Below are positions 42,430 through 52,130 of a stretch of DNA of 64,000 nt, piece after piece (position 1 is the first letter of the stretch; each line of letters begins with the position of its first letter). The notes under the pieces were generated by a model. It saw only the letters and a program-made list of their open reading frames with translations, was not told where the DNA came from and did no database searches. The stretch is from Haloarcula sp. CBA1129. Its GTDB lineage: Archaea > Halobacteriota > Halobacteria > Halobacteriales > Haloarculaceae. The stretch spans positions 186,001 to 250,000 of the forward strand of contig NZ_RKSM01000001.1 of NCBI RefSeq assembly GCF_008729015.1. The letters are read 5' to 3'. Position numbers and translations under genes: made by a program.

Positions 42430-43824
42430 ATGCAAGCGGCCCACCCAATCGAGCGGGCGGTCGGGATGGAGTACTACGTCAGCGACGCCGACGGGGTGGG
42501 CGGCCACCTCCGCGCCTCGCCCGCGGACTTCCGCGTTCGAGAACTGGAGGCGTTCGATACCGAACCAGTCGACGCCGACACCGGCGCGTATCCGCATCTC
42601 GTCTTCCGGGCAGAGCTTCGGAACTGGGAGACCAACGACTTCGCCAGCAAACTCTCCGACCGACTGGGCATCTCCCGCGAGCGGGTGTCGTGGGCGGGCA
42701 CGAAAGACAAGCGCGCGGTCACGACGCAGTTGTTCTCGGTGAAGGGTATCGCGGCCGAGGACCTGCCGGAGATCGGCGGTACAGACATCGAGGTGGTCGG
42801 CCGCGCCGGTCGCCCCATCCTCTTCGGCGATCTGGCGGGCAACGCCTTCGAGATTGTCGTTCGTGACACCGAGAACACCGACAACGCCGAAAGCGTCGTG
42901 GCAGATCTGCGTGCGTTCGCCACTGGGGACGACCCGCCGGCTGGCGGCGACCGCTCCACGTCGCCGAGCGACGGGCTGACACTGCCGGATGGCGATACGA
43001 CGGTCGGGGTGCCCAACTACTTCGGCCAGCAGCGGTTCGGCTCGCGGCGACCGGTCACCCACGAAGTCGGGCTGGCAATCGCCCGCGGCGACTGGAAGGA
43101 CGCGGTCCTCGCCTACGTCGGGAACCCGCACGAACGCGAACCGGAGTCGACCCAAGAGGCGCGGGCGTACGTCGACGAGACCCACGACTGGGCCGGCGCG
43201 CTGGACAAACTCCCGGGTGCGCTGGGTTACGAGCGCTCCATCTGTCACCGACTGGTCGAGAACGGGGCCGACGAGCCGACGGACTTCCGCGAGGCGCTGG
43301 AGGCGTTGCCGTCGAACCTCCAGTCGCTGTTCGTCAACGCCGCCCAGTCCTACGTGTTCAACCGCATCCTCTCGGAACGGCTGGAGCGGGGGTTGCCCTT
43401 CGACCGACCCGTCGAGGGCGACGTGGTCTGTTTCCGGGACAGCGACGCACCGGAGGACTTCCCGATTCCGGACGCCGACCGGACCCAGCAGGTCACCGAA
43501 AAGCGGCTCTCGACTGTCGAACGCCACTGCGAGCGCGGGCGAGCCTTCGTCACCGCGCCGCTTGTCGGGACCGACACCGACCTCGGCGGCGGCGAGCCGG
43601 GCGACATCGCCCGCGAAGTCCTCGACGACGTTGGTCTCGAACAGGGCGATTTCGACCTCCCCGGCGCGTTCGACAGCGACGGGACGCGGCGCGCTATCCT
43701 GCTTCGGATGGCCCTCGGCGTCGAGCGCGATGGTTCCGACCTGACGTTCTCCTTCTCGCTGCCGAAGGGGAGCTACGCGACGGTCCTCCTCCGGGAGTTC
43801 CGGAAAGGCGACCCTGACGCATAG
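42430..43824 (+). CDS. truD: tRNA pseudouridine synthase D (TruD)
   Basis: 464 residues. Makes pseudouridine at tRNA position 13. The catalytic aspartate is in [17 protein letters not shown] near residue 85; [20 protein letters not shown] precedes it and [20 protein letters not shown] (near residue 195) is the family signature. The C-terminal half holds the TruD insertion domain ([20 protein letters not shown]). Archaeal TruD can also be Pus7-like with broader targets. An acidic insert (residues 170-190) separates two family blocks. The start [19 protein letters not shown] is typical. Confidence 0.95.
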   Translation: MQAAHPIERAVGMEYYVSDADGVGGHLRASPADFRVRELEAFDTEPVDADTGAYPHLVFRAELRNWETNDFASKLSDRLGISRERVSWAGTKDKRAVTTQLFSVKGIAAEDLPEIGGTDIEVVGRAGRPILFGDLAGNAFEIVVRDTENTDNAESVVADLRAFATGDDPPAGGDRSTSPSDGLTLPDGDTTVGVPNYFGQQRFGSRRPVTHEVGLAIARGDWKDAVLAYVGNPHEREPESTQEARAYVDETHDWAGALDKLPGALGYERSICHRLVENGADEPTDFREALEALPSNLQSLFVNAAQSYVFNRILSERLERGLPFDRPVEGDVVCFRDSDAPEDFPIPDADRTQQVTEKRLSTVERHCERGRAFVTAPLVGTDTDLGGGEPGDIAREVLDDVGLEQGDFDLPGAFDSDGTRRAILLRMALGVERDGSDLTFSFSLPKGSYATVLLREFRKGDPDA

Positions 43825-43894
43825 CGATTCGCACTGTCTGGGCAAATGCAGCGGAATATACAACGGTTAAGTCCGGCCACACACGCCATCTCGT

Positions 43895-44590
43895 ATGGGC
43901 GAGCTACCGGACGAGTTTTCGTGTACCATCACTGACTGGGAATACATCTACGGCCTCTGTCGAGACGTGGCCGACGACGTGAAGGCCGCCGACTTCGAGC
44001 CCGACGTGGTCGTCGCGCTGGCTCGCGGTGGGTGGTTCGGCGGGCGCTGTCTCTGTGACTTCCTCGGGCTGGACGACCTGGCGAGCCTGAAGGTCGAACA
44101 CTACGTCGGGACCGCGGCGAAAGGCGAGGAGGCACAGATCAAATACCCACTGGCCGACGGCGCGGTCGAGGGGAAGGACGTACTGGTCGTCGACGACATC
44201 GCCGACACCGGCCAGTCCATCCAGACAGCCGCGGAGTGCGTCCGCGACCGAAACCCGAGCAGCGTCCGGACGGCGACACTCCAGTTACTCCAGACCAGCG
44301 ACCACCAGCCGGAGTTCGTCGGCGAGCGCCTCGACGAGTGGACTTGGGTCGTCTACCCATGGAACTTCGTCGAAGACATGGTCGAACTCGTCGCTGGCGT
44401 CATGGAAAAGAGCGATCAGGTGACCCACACCGAAGACGATATCCGTCAGCTACTGCGGGCGTACCATGGTGTCAGTCGCACGAACTTGGAGATCGCTCAG
44501 CCGAACCGACTGGGCGAGGTCACCACTGAGATGGAACGGCGCGGCGTCGTCGAATCGGTCGGCGACGGCTGGCAACTCACCGACGACTGA
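43895..44590 (+). CDS. Phosphoribosyltransferase with C-terminal winged-helix-like extension
   Basis: 231 residues. The PRPP loop VLVVDDIADTGQSIQTAAEC lies near residues 94-113 and ALARGGWFGGRCLCDFLGLD, an N-terminal PRT motif, near residue 50. The core resembles purine salvage PRTs (Gpt/Hpt-like). Beyond residue 165 a 60-residue tail (HTEDDIRQLLRAYHGVSRTN... GEVTTEMERRGVVESVGDGW) reads like a small winged helix, unusual for a metabolic PRT and perhaps regulatory. Start at 43895 with TATA-like GGTTAAGT about 27 nt before (leaderless). Confidence 0.86.
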   Translation: MGELPDEFSCTITDWEYIYGLCRDVADDVKAADFEPDVVVALARGGWFGGRCLCDFLGLDDLASLKVEHYVGTAAKGEEAQIKYPLADGAVEGKDVLVVDDIADTGQSIQTAAECVRDRNPSSVRTATLQLLQTSDHQPEFVGERLDEWTWVVYPWNFVEDMVELVAGVMEKSDQVTHTEDDIRQLLRAYHGVSRTNLEIAQPNRLGEVTTEMERRGVVESVGDGWQLTDD

Positions 44591-44673
44591 GTGGGTCAAC
44601 GAAGTGGCCCGACAGGTATCGCTTGCAGCGCTAGTCTCGCCGCTCGCTATCGCTAGCCACGATAAAAATACGG

Positions 44674-44787
44674 TTAGCGTCGGGTACGACCGTCGTCCCG
44701 AACGTACTCCAACGCACTGACGAACAGCTCTTTGTCGACCCGGTCCCCCGATTCTTCGAGTCGTTCGCGAATCTTCGTCGGTGTCAT
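44674..44787 (-). CDS. 37-residue small basic/acidic protein
   Basis: From ATG 44787: MTPTKIRERLEESGDRVDKE and LFVSALEYVRDDGRTRR. A short amphipathic, charged helix-rich protein with no named family. A TATA-like sequence GAATTATATC (about 44820) precedes it. An upstream in-frame ATG at 44802 would add five residues. It lies between the PRTase and RNase HI genes on the opposite strand. I call it on the promoter and on composition; function unknown. Confidence 0.5.
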   Translation of the reverse strand: MTPTKIRERLEESGDRVDKELFVSALEYVRDDGRTRR

Positions 44788-44972
44788 GTGTGTTGGTAAC
44801 ATGGTTCTCGGCGGATATAATTCTTTCTCACCAGCTAACAGCTCCGCTGCAGAGCGGTGGTACTGAAATGACACAGTCGAAACGACGCGGCAGAAGCAAC
44901 CCAAATCGCTGTACTGGGACGACACCCCCGTCGAGGGAATATATTTATTATCCTGCTTACCCAACGGAAACT

Positions 44973-45635
44973 ATGGCCGCTTACGGCCGGCCGTCACTTC
45001 GAGACCTGTTCGATGAATCACCGACGCCGCACATCGCGCATCCGCCGCGGAGTCACCATCGAGACTTCTACATCGCCACAGACGGGTCGTTCAGGCCCCA
45101 CAGTGGTACGACATCACCAGATAGCGAGTCGACCAGCCCGACAGGCGGGCTGGGTGTCGTCGTCGAGACTCTCGACGGTGAACGCGTCGTCAGATTGTCG
45201 GTCCCGGACACGTGTCCCGACAACAACGTCGCGGAGTATCGGGCGCTCCATCTCGGACTCGACGTGCTTGCGAGACGGGCCCCACCCAACGCCCGCGTCG
45301 GGCTACTCATCGACCACGACCAGCTCGCTGAGAACGTAAACGCGGAGGTGCTGGCCTCTCATGGCTCCGCCTACGACCCGCCACACTCCGTGTCGGTCCC
45401 GCCGGCGACGGGACTGCACTGGCGCGGGATTCAGGCACGCATCAACGGGTTCGGCGAGGTCCGTGCCGCGCGGATCTCCGGGGACCGCAACCCCGCCCAT
45501 CCGCTGGCGAACGCACCGGACCAGTACGCACACGTCAATGGCGAGCCGGACCGGTGTGTTCTCCCTGACGCGCCGACCGTAAACGAACGCGTCCCGCCGC
45601 CGTCACGCGCGGAGCGTGGCGGGGCGTCGGACTAA
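44973..45635 (+). CDS. rnhA: Ribonuclease HI (RnhA family)
   Basis: 220 residues from MAAYGRPSLRDLFDESPTPH. It degrades RNA in RNA-DNA hybrids. Catalytic acidic residues: Asp in FYIATDGSFRPHSG, Glu in NNVAEYRALHLGLDVLARRA and Asp in RVGLLIDHDQLAENVNAEVL; the fourth position lies in GDRNPAHPLANAPDQYAHVN, with Asn or His where many enzymes have Asp. The central segment (HSGTTSPDSESTSPTGGLGV) is Ser/Thr-rich. TATA-like ATTTATTA (44942-44949) is about 25-27 nt before the ATG (leaderless). Followed by a hairpin-T5 terminator. Confidence 0.9.
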   Translation: MAAYGRPSLRDLFDESPTPHIAHPPRSHHRDFYIATDGSFRPHSGTTSPDSESTSPTGGLGVVVETLDGERVVRLSVPDTCPDNNVAEYRALHLGLDVLARRAPPNARVGLLIDHDQLAENVNAEVLASHGSAYDPPHSVSVPPATGLHWRGIQARINGFGEVRAARISGDRNPAHPLANAPDQYAHVNGEPDRCVLPDAPTVNERVPPPSRAERGGASD

Positions 45636-45645
45636 CGAGACGGAC

Positions 45646-45667
45646 CGATACGGTATCGCACTTTTTC
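45646..45667 (+). terminator. Candidate terminator after rnhA
   Basis: CGATAC-G-GTATCG (45646-45658) is a perfect hairpin followed by CACTTTTTCA. Placed 11 nt after the rnhA stop. Confidence 0.5.
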
Positions 45668-45954
45668 ACATAGCCGTCGACAGTAGTACGTAGCTGCAGC
45701 ACTCCTCATTCAGCACACTGCCGTCGTGCTTGAAATATCACATACGACCGCGACTCTGAGAGAAAACCAGACAACAGGCAGAGATTATCGCAACTGAGTG
45801 CTACGGACCTCTCCTTCAGTCGCTGTCCGCACAAGATAAACCTCATAAGTTATGGAGATAGTCGTACCTATTACCACGTACGTTTGAGGAACGTCACACA
45901 GAGCAAATTTTATGTATTAGAAATGATACAGTATGCAGTAGGAGGTGAGTAACG
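45668..45954. other. 287-nt AT-enriched spacer with a promoter but no gene
   Basis: No reading frame of interest. The right end has a TATA-like AAATTTTATG (45905-45914) and a ribosome binding site GGAGGTGA (45941-45948) for the next gene. The remainder is AT-richer than the surrounding coding DNA and has no obvious repeats. Confidence 0.6.
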
Positions 45955-46215
45955 TTGAGTACCAGAACTAACGGACCGGACGGTTTCAGCGGACAGTACG
46001 TCGAGCAACTGTTGCCGCGTCAGTCACCGACGCGGCACGACCTCGTCCTCGCCGTCATCCCCGCGGTGTTCGTCCTCACGCTCGCCGCCGCGTTCGTTCT
46101 GGACCTCTCGCTTCAGGCGGCAATCGCTGGCGGATCACTTGTCGGCGCTGTGGCGGTCGTCGATGCACTCTTCCTCCACCCACCGACCCGCGGTCGACGG
46201 CGAGGCGATACGTGA
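45955..46215 (+). CDS. Small two-helix membrane protein, TTG start
   Basis: 86 residues. A hydrophilic N-terminal 30 residues (MSTRTNGPDGFSGQYVEQLL...) is followed by two helices, VLAVIPAVFVLTLAAAFVLD and ALQAAIAGGSLVGAVAVVDA-like sequence, and a basic tail. The TTG at 45955 is chosen because the perfect anti-16S complement GGAGGTGA lies 6 nt before it; no ATG occurs near. Membrane protein of unknown function. Confidence 0.75.
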   Translation: MSTRTNGPDGFSGQYVEQLLPRQSPTRHDLVLAVIPAVFVLTLAAAFVLDLSLQAAIAGGSLVGAVAVVDALFLHPPTRGRRRGDT

Positions 46216-46315
46216 CATCGCGTTCCGGCGACGGGCCTGAACGCCATGTTTTCTGACGGGTGACTCCGTCTCAGTTCGAAAAAAGCAGTTGTCGGTACGT
46301 TCAGGCCGAGCGGCG

Positions 46316-48568
46316 CTACTCCTGCTGTGCGTCGACGACAGCGACGCCGGCGAGGTTCACGATGTCTTTGACCTCGTCGCCGCGCTGGAGGACGTGGACC
46401 GGCTTGTCCATGCCGACGAGCATCGGCCCGATGGCTTCAGCGCCGCCCAGTCGCTGGAGAAGCTTGTAGCCGATGTTCCCGGCTTCGAGGTTGGGGAACA
46501 CGAGGACGTTTGCGGGGTCGTCGAGTTCGGAGAACTCGTAGGTGTCGGTGAGGATGTCCTCGACGACGGCGGTGTCGGCCTGCATCTCGCCGTCGACCGG
46601 GAAGTCAACGCGGTCATCGTCCTGCAGGCGGGAGACCGCCCGGCGGATCTTCTGTGTGCCGCTGGTGTCGACGCTGCCGAAGTTCGAGTACGACAGCATC
46701 GCCGCTCGCGGTTCGACGTTGAAGCGGCGGGCCAGTTCCCCGGTGTGGCGGGTGACTTCCTCCAGTACGTCCGTGTCGGGGTCCTGATTGACCGTGGTGT
46801 CCGCACAGAAGATGACGCGGTTCTTGAACGTCAGCATGTACACGCCGGCCGCGTAATCGGCGTCGTCGGCCGTGCCGATGACCTGTAGCGGCGGACGCAG
46901 GGCCGACGGGTAGTGATGGGTCAGCCCGGTCAGCATCGCGTCGGCGTCGCCCATCTCGACCATCACGCTGCCGAGGTAGTTCCCGTCCCGGATCAGTTCA
47001 TCAGCTTCGCGGCGCGTGATGCCTTTCCGCTGACGGAGTTCGTACAGCCGGTCGGCGTAGTCGGCCACATCAGCGGTCTCGGGGTCGACGACGACGGGGT
47101 CGAACTCCAGACCGAACTTCCGGCGCGTGGACTCGATGCGGTCGGCGTCGCCGATGAGAATCGGCTCGGCGATGCCTTGCTCGACCAGCTGGTAGGCCGC
47201 GCGGATCATCTTCTCGTCGTGGCCCTCCGCGAGCACGACCCGCTGTGGGTCGCTCTTAGCCTTATTGAGGACGACGCGCATCATCTCGCGGGACTTGCCC
47301 AGCCGCGCTTCGAGCTCCTCGACGTAGGCCTCCGTGTCGATTTCCGTCCGTGCCGCACCGCTCTCGATAGCCGCCTCGGCGACTGCGGGAGTCACCTCGA
47401 ACAGGACCCGCGGGTCCAGTGGTTTCGGGATGATGTAGTCGGGGCCGAACTGCAGCGGCTGGTCACCGTAGGCCTTGACGACCTCGTCGGGCACGTCCTG
47501 CCTTGCCAAGTCGGCCAGCGCGCGGGCCGCCGCGACCTTCATCTCCTCGTTGATTTCGGTCGCCCGCACGTCGAGCGCGCCACGGAAAATGAACGGGAAC
47601 CCGAGGACGTTGTTGACCTGATTCGGGTAATCCGAACGACCGGTCGCCATAATCACCGTGTCGTCGCGGGCGGATTTGGCGTCCTCGTAGGCGATCTCTG
47701 GGTCCGGGTTCGCCATCGCGAAGATGATGGGGTCACTCGCCATCGACCGCACCATCTCCTGATCGACGATACCGCCGACGGAGAGGCCGACGAACACGTC
47801 GGCCCCGTCCATCGCGTCGGCGAGGTCGCCCTCCGGAATGTCCCGGGCGAACTCCTGTTTGAACCGGTTGAGTTCCTCGTGGGTCGCTCGCTCCTCAGTG
47901 ATGATGCCCGAGGAGTCACACATCGTGATGTTGTCCTTCGAAACGCCCAGCGAGACGTAGAACTTCGCCGACGCGATAGCGGAGGCCCCGGCACCCGAGA
48001 AGACGACCTCCAGTTCGTCCAGTTCCTTGTCAGCGATGTCGGCCGCGTTGACCATCGCCGCGCCGGAGATGATCGCGGTCCCGTGTTGGTCATCGTGGAA
48101 CACCGGAATGTCGAGTTTCTCGCTGAGTCGGCGCTCGACCTCGAAACACTCGGGAGCGGCGATATCTTCGAGGTTGATGCCCCCGAAAGTCGGCTCCATC
48201 GCCTCCACCGTCTGTATCATCGCCTCGGCGTTGTCCGTGTCGAGTTCCACGTCGAACACATCGATGTCGGCGAAGCGCTTGAACAGCACCCCCTTTCCTT
48301 CCATGACCGGCTTCCCGGCCTCCGGGCCGATGTCACCGAGGCCGAGCACGGCGGACCCGTCAGAGACGACGCCCACGAGGTTCCCTTTCGCGGTGTACTC
48401 GAAGGCTTTCTCGGGGTCTTTATCGATCTCCTCGCACGGCGCGGCCACGCCGGGCGAGTACGCCAGCGAGAGGTCACGCTGTGTGTTCGTCGGCTTCGTC
48501 GTCGCAATCTCTATCTTCCCCGGCGGCTTGCTCCGGTGATACTCCAGTGCATCCTCGTCAAGTCCCAT
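46316..48568 (-). CDS. maeB: Hybrid malic enzyme with phosphotransacetylase-like C-terminal domain
   Basis: 750 residues. Residues 1-425 are NAD(P)-dependent malic enzyme: [60 protein letters not shown], and [20 protein letters not shown] binding the cofactor. Residues 430-750 match phosphotransacetylase ([40 protein letters not shown]), which in this hybrid family is regulatory and not usually catalytic. It decarboxylates malate to pyruvate and NAD(P)H. Gene lies alone, with 100-170 bp spacers. Confidence 0.96.
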   Translation of the reverse strand: MGLDEDALEYHRSKPPGKIEIATTKPTNTQRDLSLAYSPGVAAPCEEIDKDPEKAFEYTAKGNLVGVVSDGSAVLGLGDIGPEAGKPVMEGKGVLFKRFADIDVFDVELDTDNAEAMIQTVEAMEPTFGGINLEDIAAPECFEVERRLSEKLDIPVFHDDQHGTAIISGAAMVNAADIADKELDELEVVFSGAGASAIASAKFYVSLGVSKDNITMCDSSGIITEERATHEELNRFKQEFARDIPEGDLADAMDGADVFVGLSVGGIVDQEMVRSMASDPIIFAMANPDPEIAYEDAKSARDDTVIMATGRSDYPNQVNNVLGFPFIFRGALDVRATEINEEMKVAAARALADLARQDVPDEVVKAYGDQPLQFGPDYIIPKPLDPRVLFEVTPAVAEAAIESGAARTEIDTEAYVEELEARLGKSREMMRVVLNKAKSDPQRVVLAEGHDEKMIRAAYQLVEQGIAEPILIGDADRIESTRRKFGLEFDPVVVDPETADVADYADRLYELRQRKGITRREADELIRDGNYLGSVMVEMGDADAMLTGLTHHYPSALRPPLQVIGTADDADYAAGVYMLTFKNRVIFCADTTVNQDPDTDVLEEVTRHTGELARRFNVEPRAAMLSYSNFGSVDTSGTQKIRRAVSRLQDDDRVDFPVDGEMQADTAVVEDILTDTYEFSELDDPANVLVFPNLEAGNIGYKLLQRLGGAEAIGPMLVGMDKPVHVLQRGDEVKDIVNLAGVAVVDAQQE

Positions 48569-48740
48569 ACCCAGACGTCGAACCCAACTGTAAAAAAGAC
48601 AAGTTTACCGTCAACGGACGAGCGGTACAACGACGGTTGTCGAATACCAGCTGATTGCAGCTGATTTTGCTCAGGTCGTGTCCCGCCAATTGGAAAACAG
48701 CCGTCGCCGGGCACACATCGCGATGAACCGACTGCGGGCC

Positions 48741-50654
48741 TCAGTTCGTGTCGGTGAGTTCACCGACTCGGTCAGTCAGTTCTGTGACCGCGTCCTCCTG
48801 CCGATCAGTGGCTTTGACGATCTCCTTCGTTGCCGCTTCGGCCTCCTGCGCGTGATTCTGCGCGTCTTCGACCATCGAAGTCACGTTCTCGATAGCGCTC
48901 GCCTGATCGTCGTTGGCGTCGGCGACCTCCTGAATGCCTCTGGTCGCCTCCTCGACGGCATCGGAGATCTCGTCTAGCGAATCCAGTGCTTCCGTGATCT
49001 CGGACTCCGCGTGCTCGACTTGCTCGTGGGTAGTCTCGACCATGCTCGCGGTTTCGTCCGCTTGGTCCTGAATCGTCGTGATACTCGTCGATATCTCGGA
49101 GGCGTACTCGCTCGTCTCGTTTGCGAGCGTCTTCACTTCGTCGGCCACGACAGCGAACCCGCTCCCGCTCTCGCCGGCCCGGGCGGCCTCGATGTTGGCG
49201 TTCAGCGCGAGCATATTCGTCTGCTCAGCCACGTCGGCGATTATCTCGACGATCTCGCTCACCTCGTCCATCTGGTCGTCGAGGGCGGTAACGGTGTCCA
49301 CGAGATCTTCGCTCGTCTCGGCAAGCCCGTCGGTAACGTCCATGACTGCTTCACCGGCGTCCGACCCGTCTTCCGCGGCCGCTTTCGCACGCTGTGCTGC
49401 CGACGCCACTTCGCTCGATGTCGCGGCGACTTCCTCCATCCCGGCCCCGATATCTTGGATGTTGTCGGCCGCTTGGGTGAGGGAGTCGGTCTGTTCGGCA
49501 ACTCGGCTTTCGACGGCCTCTGCGGAGGAATTCGCTTGCTCGATAGTGACTGCGAGTTGCTGAGCCTGCTCGTCCACTTGGTCCGCAAGCTGTTCGACCT
49601 GTTCGGCCATATCGTTGAGCGAGCCGACGACTTCGTACAGTTGGTCGTCGACGTACTCGCCGCCGTCGGTCCGGTCGAACGACGCCCGGGCGTCGAGGCG
49701 GCCGCTCTTGAGTGCAGCCATAGTCGATTTAACCTCATCGACCAGACTCGTCACGGCCTCATGGCGATTGGCCTCGTCAGTTCGGTCCTGAACCATTTCG
49801 ACGACCGCGATGAGTTCGCCGTCGTCATCGTAAATCGGGGCGGCGCTGAACGAGATGCTACGCTCGTCCCCGTACTGGTCAGCCATCACGCTTGTATCGC
49901 GGTACAGCGTGAAGTCCTCGTCTTCGACCTTCGGCACGTCGTACTTGGTGTGTGTTGTCTCCGGTGCATCGAGAACTTTGTCGGCGAGCGTCTTTCCGCG
50001 CCGACCGTCCGGATAGAACGCCATGCTCGCCATCTCCATCTCCTTTGCGTCGGCCTCGGAGACGCCGGTGAGTCTTTCAATCGAACTGTTCCAACTGCGG
50101 ATATCGCCGTTCGTATCCAGAACAAAGAGCGGCGTCCCGATGTGCTGCAGTACGTCGTGGTAGTCGAGTCGTCCGTCAGAGCCGCTGTCAGCCGCAGATT
50201 CGGTGAACGCATCGATACCCGTCTGAGAGACAGACTGTGTCGTCTCCAGCCCCTCCCGGAGCTCCGCCTCGACAGAGTCAATAGCGGCCTGTGCGTCCGC
50301 CCCGAGTTCGTCCCGAAGCTGATCGAACGCACCTTCGACGAGCGATTCGGTGACGAGGCCTTGGGTCGCGATGAACTCGCTCTGGCTGATCCCGGCGGCT
50401 TCGTATTCGTCGATCAGCATTCGGAGCTCGTCGGAGCCGAGTTCGAACTGCCGCTCGACGTGCTGGGTCCCGATGGCGGCCTTATTCGGGTCGTCGAAGC
50501 AATCGCCGAGACGTGGCGACTCCGGGTCCATAGCGTCGACCAGAAAGCGGGCCTGCCGGTCACTCGCGACGAATCCGCCGTCCGCCCGTCGGGCCGTAGC
50601 GTCTGAGGAACGAGACCCCCGGCCGTAGATGTAGGTGCGGATCTGCTCGAACAT
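48741..50654 (-). CDS. Soluble methyl-accepting chemotaxis transducer (no membrane helices)
   Basis: 637 residues from MFEQIRTYIYGRGSRSSD. There are no hydrophobic segments, so this is a cytosolic transducer. The N-terminal 170 residues are acidic and unassigned; a PAS domain spans about 175-305 (VLDTNGDIRSWNSSIERLTG, SFSAAPIYDDDGELIAVVEM). The C-terminal MCP signalling domain has the CheA/CheW hairpin tip EQTNMLALNANIEAARAGES and then FAVVADEVKTLANETSEYAS. A TATA-like TTTATC (about 50693) predicts a start site near 50667, favouring the ATG at 50654 over one at 50672. Signal sensed by the N-terminus is unknown. Confidence 0.9.
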   Translation of the reverse strand: MFEQIRTYIYGRGSRSSDATARRADGGFVASDRQARFLVDAMDPESPRLGDCFDDPNKAAIGTQHVERQFELGSDELRMLIDEYEAAGISQSEFIATQGLVTESLVEGAFDQLRDELGADAQAAIDSVEAELREGLETTQSVSQTGIDAFTESAADSGSDGRLDYHDVLQHIGTPLFVLDTNGDIRSWNSSIERLTGVSEADAKEMEMASMAFYPDGRRGKTLADKVLDAPETTHTKYDVPKVEDEDFTLYRDTSVMADQYGDERSISFSAAPIYDDDGELIAVVEMVQDRTDEANRHEAVTSLVDEVKSTMAALKSGRLDARASFDRTDGGEYVDDQLYEVVGSLNDMAEQVEQLADQVDEQAQQLAVTIEQANSSAEAVESRVAEQTDSLTQAADNIQDIGAGMEEVAATSSEVASAAQRAKAAAEDGSDAGEAVMDVTDGLAETSEDLVDTVTALDDQMDEVSEIVEIIADVAEQTNMLALNANIEAARAGESGSGFAVVADEVKTLANETSEYASEISTSITTIQDQADETASMVETTHEQVEHAESEITEALDSLDEISDAVEEATRGIQEVADANDDQASAIENVTSMVEDAQNHAQEAEAATKEIVKATDRQEDAVTELTDRVGELTDTN

Positions 50655-50782
50655 AAGGTAGCTATGTTCCATTCCACCACACCTGTAGATAAAGATGACT
50701 CCAAGAGTATCAGTAAAGATAATCGTATCCGTCTGCGAGGCGCGAAAAGAGAGCATAAGTACGTGCAACCGAAGTTCTATGT

Positions 50783-51271
50783 ATGACCACCCGTTTCCGC
50801 CGACTGGTGGCGACAACGACGGTGCTGACGTTCGCACTCATCCTGCTCGGCGTGTACACCGGTGCCATCGGTGCCGGCCTGACCTGTGAGGCACGCTGGC
50901 CGTTCTGTGACGGCTGGATGGGACTATTCCCCGCAAACTGGGCGAGTTTCGTCGAGTGGTTCCACCGCTTAGTCGCAATGATTACCGGGTTCGGCATTCT
51001 CGGATCGACAATCGCCGCGTGGCGCGGTGAGTACAGCCGGCGGATCAAGCTCGCAACAGGCATCGCAACGGTCGTGCTCCCAGTGCAGGTTCTCCTCGGC
51101 GCAAACACCATCTTCAACTTCGGTGCTACGGCGCAGGTGCTCCACCACGGGGCCGCACAGCTCATCTTCGGCGCGATGGTCGCGGCGACGGCGTGGGCCT
51201 ACACCGAGGCGGCGGAGTCACCATCGGTACAATCGGCCGAGACCCAGCACACAGCACGCGCTGACGATTGA
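50783..51271 (+). CDS. ctaA: Half-size heme A synthase (CtaA/COX15-like)
   Basis: 162 residues with four membrane helices, i.e. one half of the eight-helix bacterial CtaA. Heme-ligand histidines: FVEWFHRLVAMITGFG and AQVLHHGAAQLIFGAM. A disulfide-type Cys pair (GLTCEARWPFCDGWMG) occurs in the first extracytoplasmic loop, as in half-size CtaA of other archaea; dimerisation is expected. It converts heme O to heme A for the terminal oxidase. A TATA-like ATAAGTA about 25 nt before the ATG predicts a leaderless mRNA. Divergent from the transducer. Confidence 0.93.
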   Translation: MTTRFRRLVATTTVLTFALILLGVYTGAIGAGLTCEARWPFCDGWMGLFPANWASFVEWFHRLVAMITGFGILGSTIAAWRGEYSRRIKLATGIATVVLPVQVLLGANTIFNFGATAQVLHHGAAQLIFGAMVAATAWAYTEAAESPSVQSAETQHTARADD

Positions 51272-51335
51272 ACACGAGTACCACCCCCGTGGTTAACACG
51301 TAAGATATATTCCGGTCTGTCGTGTGGTGGGGATT

Positions 51336-52127
51336 ATGTCAGACGACGGCCTTTCACGACGCCAGTATCTCTCCACGGTCGGTGGAACCGCAGTGACTGT
51401 CTCGCTTGCCGGCTGTTTCGGCGGCGGGGGTGGCGACGGCAGTACCGAAATCACTGCCGGCACCGCACCCGGGTTCCCTCCGTTCGAGATGAAGCAGGAC
51501 GGCGAACTCGTCGGGTTCGACATCGACCTGCTGGAAGCGGTCGTTGCAGAGACCGACTACACCCTGACCGGCTGGGAGGAGTACGAGTTCAAGTCCCTGA
51601 TTCCGGCGCTAACAAACGACAACATCGACGTGGTCGCCGCGGGGATGACGATCAACGACGAGCGCGACGAGACCATCGACTTCACCGATCCGTACTACAG
51701 TTCGAATCAGGCGATTGTCGTCCGCGAAGACGGCGACTTCTCGCCGTCGTCGCTTTCGGACCTCTCCGGACGCCCAATCGGTGCACAGAAGGGCACAACT
51801 GGCGAAACGACGGTACAGGACGAACTCATTTCGCCGGGGAACCTCGACGAGTCGAACTACAACTCCTACGGCAACTACGTGCTGGCGGTCGAGGACCTCC
51901 AGAACGGCAACATCGACGCGGTCGTCATCGACGAGCCGGTCGCTCAGACCTTCGCCGCCCAGCGCCCGGTCACTATCGCCTTCACGTACGAGACTGGCGA
52001 GAACTTCGGGTTCGGCGTCCGCGATGGTGACGACGAGTTCACGCAGGCTCTCAACGACGGACTGTCCACTGTCAGGGACGGAAGCACCTATCAGGACCTG
52101 ACGAACAAGTGGTTCGGCCAGCAGTAA
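51336..52127 (+). CDS. Polar amino-acid ABC transporter substrate-binding lipoprotein (Tat)
   Basis: 263 residues. Signal: MSDDGLSRRQYLSTVGGTAV with twin arginine, then VSLAGCFGGGG whose cysteine is the lipobox. A mature SBP family 3 domain follows: EITAGTAPGFPPFEMKQDGE, GFDIDLLEAVVAETDYTLTG, DVVAAGMTINDERDETIDFT. This is the glutamine/histidine/arginine-binding class. A TATA-like AGATATAT 27-30 nt upstream suggests a leaderless transcript. Heads a four-gene operon with two permeases and an ATPase, 3 nt before the first permease. Confidence 0.94.
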   Translation: MSDDGLSRRQYLSTVGGTAVTVSLAGCFGGGGGDGSTEITAGTAPGFPPFEMKQDGELVGFDIDLLEAVVAETDYTLTGWEEYEFKSLIPALTNDNIDVVAAGMTINDERDETIDFTDPYYSSNQAIVVREDGDFSPSSLSDLSGRPIGAQKGTTGETTVQDELISPGNLDESNYNSYGNYVLAVEDLQNGNIDAVVIDEPVAQTFAAQRPVTIAFTYETGENFGFGVRDGDDEFTQALNDGLSTVRDGSTYQDLTNKWFGQQ

Positions 52128-52130
52128 CCG

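Noticed and set aside
46913-48664. 583-codon open frame antisense to maeB
   Set aside because: The minus strand encodes a complete malic enzyme; the plus-strand product is Arg/Val-rich without domains.
49011-50606. 531-codon open frame antisense to the chemotaxis transducer
   Set aside because: Composition (Arg/Val/Leu-rich) and lack of motifs mark it as a shadow of the transducer.
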